Shown: one piece after another, positions 62,108 to 64,000 of the stretch
Numbering within the stretch: the first letter of the stretch is position 1
How the letters are laid out: every line of letters begins with the position of its first letter
From: Candidatus Gastranaerophilales bacterium
GTDB taxonomy: Bacteria; Cyanobacteriota; Vampirovibrionia; Gastranaerophilales; Gastranaerophilaceae
Assembly: GCA_944323695.1 (NCBI GenBank)
Contig: CALUTI010000002.1
Coordinates: forward strand, 1-64,000
Direction: 5' to 3'
Length of the DNA stretch: 64,000 nt
Program-made: the position numbers and the translations under genes
The notes under the pieces: generated by a model
Databases searched by the model: none
Seen by the model: the letters and a program-made list of their open reading frames with translations, nothing else
What the model was told of the DNA's origin: nothing

Positions 62108-63448
62108 TTGCGCAAACGTATTTTTTTATTAACCGCTGCTGTATTAATAAGCTCAATTTCCGTTGATGCGTTTTCTTTTAAGAAAAAAGACGCGCGTCAA
62201 AGAGAAGCTGAATACGTTCATAATGTTTTAAAGCAGGAGGAAAAAGAAAAATATGAACGTAAAAAACTTGACTACAAGCCTTCCGGCTTAATGACTGTTG
62301 AGGAATACGAAGCACTTTCAACTTATAAAGACAAATCACAGGATAAAATTGAAATCCCGAAGGTTGAAAAAGGTTCTGATATGAAATACGTTCCCCAGCC
62401 TACATACAGAATCGTACGCTACAATGACCCTCCGGGAAGTCCTGAATTAAATATATCAAAGAAGTTCTATCAATTACGCCAGTATAACGGTCAGGGCATC
62501 GCATCACCCGATTTTTCAATTATGGTTTATCCGGTTGTCTACTATTATCCGAACAGTGCATCAACTGCCTCTGATTTGTTTATAATTCAACTTGAGCAGG
62601 ACGGTACAAATTTAAGCAAACTTTTGCGCGCAAATGTTAAAAAGCGTCTACCTGACCCGATTGTTTCAACAGAAAAATCAATTGATAACCTGTCTGCCTT
62701 CAGAACGCTAACACCGATTGATTTTTCAGAAGACGGCACAAAACTTTTAATCAAAGAAAAAATAGGCAGTTCCCATGACGGCATCTGGAAAACAAACGCA
62801 ATAGTTTATGATTTTGATACCCAAACTTCTTACAACCTTGTCGAATTGCGTGATTCCATTATTTATTACTGGAAGGAAAGGGAGGGTTTAGACCTTGATG
62901 AAGCAAGGTGGGATATCTATCCTCTGGGCTTTTTAAAAGACGAACCGCATAGAATAGCAGCTTACGCTTATGCTTACACAGGCGGCAAGCCGATATTTTT
63001 AGGTATCTGGAGTGTTGATTGCCACGGTGAACAAACACGCCTTATGTCGTTTGATTTGGATAATATAGAATTAAGTGTGAACGGCTTTAAGGTGGTTCAA
63101 GACGGTGTTGTAAAGCCAACGGTATTGGAACAGGAAGAAAAAGCTTTAAAACGTACTGAAAAAATGCAGGCAAAAGCCGCAAAAGAAAAAGAAAAAGCTG
63201 ATTTTAAACAAATGGAGCAAGAATACAAAGAAAAAATTAAGCAGATGGATGCGGAATTTAAAGAACAGACAAAAGACTTCAAAAAACAGCAAAATATCGG
63301 CGGCACTACAACGTTTAATGAGGCTCCTACTGAATTTAGAGAAGTTAAAATTAAAGAACTGCAAAAAGATATTGCAAAAGGCGAAAAAGAGCTTGAAAAA
63401 CAGCTTAAATATATCCAAAAACTGGATAAAGAGCTGCAAAAGTTATAA
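62108..63448 (+). CDS. Uncharacterised exported protein with C-terminal coiled coil
   Basis: 446 residues. A signal peptide (RIFLLTAAVLISSISVDAF) is followed by a basic linker, then a beta-rich domain with repeated aromatics (YPVVYYYPNS, FSEDGTKLLIKEKI, GIWSVDCHGEQTRLMSFDL) that resembles a beta-propeller-like layout only loosely, and a long charged coiled coil from ~345 to the end (KEKEKADFKQMEQEYKEKI-type). The start is TTG, 3 bases after the regulator stop, with GAGGG upstream. No known family. Its position makes it a likely output of the two-component system. Confidence 0.75.
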   Translation: MRKRIFLLTAAVLISSISVDAFSFKKKDARQREAEYVHNVLKQEEKEKYERKKLDYKPSGLMTVEEYEALSTYKDKSQDKIEIPKVEKGSDMKYVPQPTYRIVRYNDPPGSPELNISKKFYQLRQYNGQGIASPDFSIMVYPVVYYYPNSASTASDLFIIQLEQDGTNLSKLLRANVKKRLPDPIVSTEKSIDNLSAFRTLTPIDFSEDGTKLLIKEKIGSSHDGIWKTNAIVYDFDTQTSYNLVELRDSIIYYWKEREGLDLDEARWDIYPLGFLKDEPHRIAAYAYAYTGGKPIFLGIWSVDCHGEQTRLMSFDLDNIELSVNGFKVVQDGVVKPTVLEQEEKALKRTEKMQAKAAKEKEKADFKQMEQEYKEKIKQMDAEFKEQTKDFKKQQNIGGTTTFNEAPTEFREVKIKELQKDIAKGEKELEKQLKYIQKLDKELQKL

Positions 63449-63504
63449 AATTAATCTTTTCGACGCCGCTCTCACCTCCGGCTCCGCTATTGTCTCAAAT
63501 AATA

Positions 63505-63765
63505 TTATTGGTTCTTTTGTATATATTTTTCTTTATCCTTGCGTGAAAGGTGTTTAATCCGGTATTCTTCTTTTTGAGCTTCTGATTTAGTTGCAAACTC
63601 TTTTTGCCAGAGTAATTTTACAGGTTTATTTGCCCTGGTGTATTTTGCGCCATGACCTTCCAGGTGCGCTTTGTAGCGTTTTTCTACATCATCAGTGTAT
63701 CCACAGTAAAAGGTGTTTCGTTCCGTCAAAAGTATATATACGTAATATTTCTTTTCCACAATCAC
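63505..63765 (-). CDS. GIY-YIG nuclease-like protein (YhbQ/UPF0213 type)
   Basis: 86 residues from a GTG start: YYVYILLTERNTFYCGYTDDVEKRYKAH shows the GIY-YIG variant YVY/CGYTDD, with the arginine after it and a conserved later Glu (QKEEYRIKHL). Small stand-alone members of this family are common in bacteria, with DNA-repair roles suggested for some. The alternative GTG at 63759 cannot be excluded. An AT-rich leader precedes it; no Shine-Dalgarno. Confidence 0.82.
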   Translation of the reverse strand: MIVEKKYYVYILLTERNTFYCGYTDDVEKRYKAHLEGHGAKYTRANKPVKLLWQKEFATKSEAQKEEYRIKHLSRKDKEKYIQKNQ

Positions 63766-63772
63766 ATTTAAA

Positions 63773-63804
63773 CAAAAAAGAACGGTTTTTATAACCGCTC
63801 TTTG
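63773..63804 (-). terminator. Rho-independent terminator for the leftward gene at the window edge
   Basis: On the minus strand AGAGCGGTT pairs with AACCGTTCT (one G-T wobble) and is followed by T6. It lies about 20 bases beyond the stop of the Gly/Cys-rich gene. Confidence 0.75.
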
Positions 63805-63824
63805 ATGTATTTAATAAGCATTTA

Positions 63825-64000
63825 TTAGCAAACTGATGAAAAACCGCCGCCGCCACCGCAAGAACCGCCTGCACAGCCGCCGGCTGAAAATCCTCCGGAA
63901 AATCCGCCGCCTGTAAAACCGCCGAGTGTTGATACAGCATTTGCAAAGCTGCCTAAGAATCCGCCCATCGCAACTGTGTCACCGCCTTCAGATGTTGTAT
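63825..64000 (-). CDS. C-terminal end of a Gly/Cys-rich protein (partial)
   Basis: The minus-strand frame is open from the window edge to TAA at 63825-63827, encoding a Gly/Ser/Ala-rich tail (GGFTGGGFSGGFSAGGCAGG, then SCGGGGGFSSVC). Such glycine-rich tails with scattered Cys occur at the end of several membrane-associated bacterial proteins (for example DUF2207-type), but the family cannot be named from the fragment. The start is outside the window. Confidence 0.55.
   Translation of the reverse strand, partial: TTSEGGDTVAMGGFLGSFANAVSTLGGFTGGGFSGGFSAGGCAGGSCGGGGGFSSVC

Noticed and set aside
1-64000. CRISPR arrays, tRNA and rRNA genes, insertion sequences
   Set aside because: Scanned intergenic gaps for direct-repeat arrays, cloverleaf-like pieces and transposase motifs; none seen. 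Small or atypical ones could be missed by eye.

Overview
The window is an AT-rich, gene-dense bacterial chromosome segment. The best guess for the source is a non-photosynthetic cyanobacterial relative of the gut Melainabacteria/Gastranaerophilales type. Three things support this: an F-type ATP synthase cluster (a, c, b', b, delta, alpha, gamma) that includes the duplicated b' subunit and lacks beta and epsilon, as in Cyanobacteria; several lineage-style proteins of unknown function with a short N-terminal F-x-G motif; and a fermentative gene set (glycolysis, glycogen turnover, a decarboxylase sodium pump, superoxide reductase plus ferritin). This assignment is inference from gene content; no rRNA is present.

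Layout. 1-4653: tail of an unknown gene, gpmI and a SNF2-type helicase. 4654-6404: an intergenic repeat patch, a pilin-like gene with a GC-rich C-lectin-like end and a poly-C tract in its leader, then rpsU. 7-10 kb: an acyl-CoA dehydratase activase-related protein, rsmE and a CCA-adding-type enzyme. 10-13 kb: a tandem pair of paralogous membrane proteins. 13-18 kb: the ATP synthase operon on the minus strand. 18-22 kb: birA-oadA-oadB. 22-25 kb: two small paralogues, then purM-purN-purD. 25-29 kb: glgC, two membrane proteins, and an ECF sigma/anti-sigma pair. 29-34 kb: leuC, a large member of a paralogous family, and a LeuA/NifV-type synthase. 34-40 kb: TPR protein, small protein, sensor kinase, FAD oxidoreductase, F-x-G protein. 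40-46 kb: smc-scpA-scpB followed by a TPR-zincin. 46-51 kb: a six-hairpin-like protein, the shorter paralogue of the 31 kb gene, and a glycogen phosphorylase homologue. 51-58 kb: a zincin, an Alr-type PLP enzyme, a VWA protein, a secreted PLD-family protein, a YdjC deacetylase, a GT2 glycosyltransferase and an SRP RNA. 58-64 kb: superoxide reductase-ferritin, a hybrid kinase/response regulator/exported protein operon, a GIY-YIG protein and the end of a Gly/Cys-rich protein.

The most notable points are: (1) the pilin-like gene at 4893-6043, which combines a diversity-generating-retroelement-like variable region (GC-rich, NNY codons) with a 9-C homopolymer that puts the well-placed start out of frame; (2) eight genes with a -10-like hexamer exactly 6 nt before the ATG and no Shine-Dalgarno, suggesting leaderless mRNAs; (3) paralogues sharing their N- and C-termini but differing in the middle; (4) a phosphorylase lacking the PLP lysine; (5) a repeated N-terminal F-x-G signature in otherwise unrelated proteins. 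No CRISPR array, insertion sequence, tRNA or rRNA was seen.
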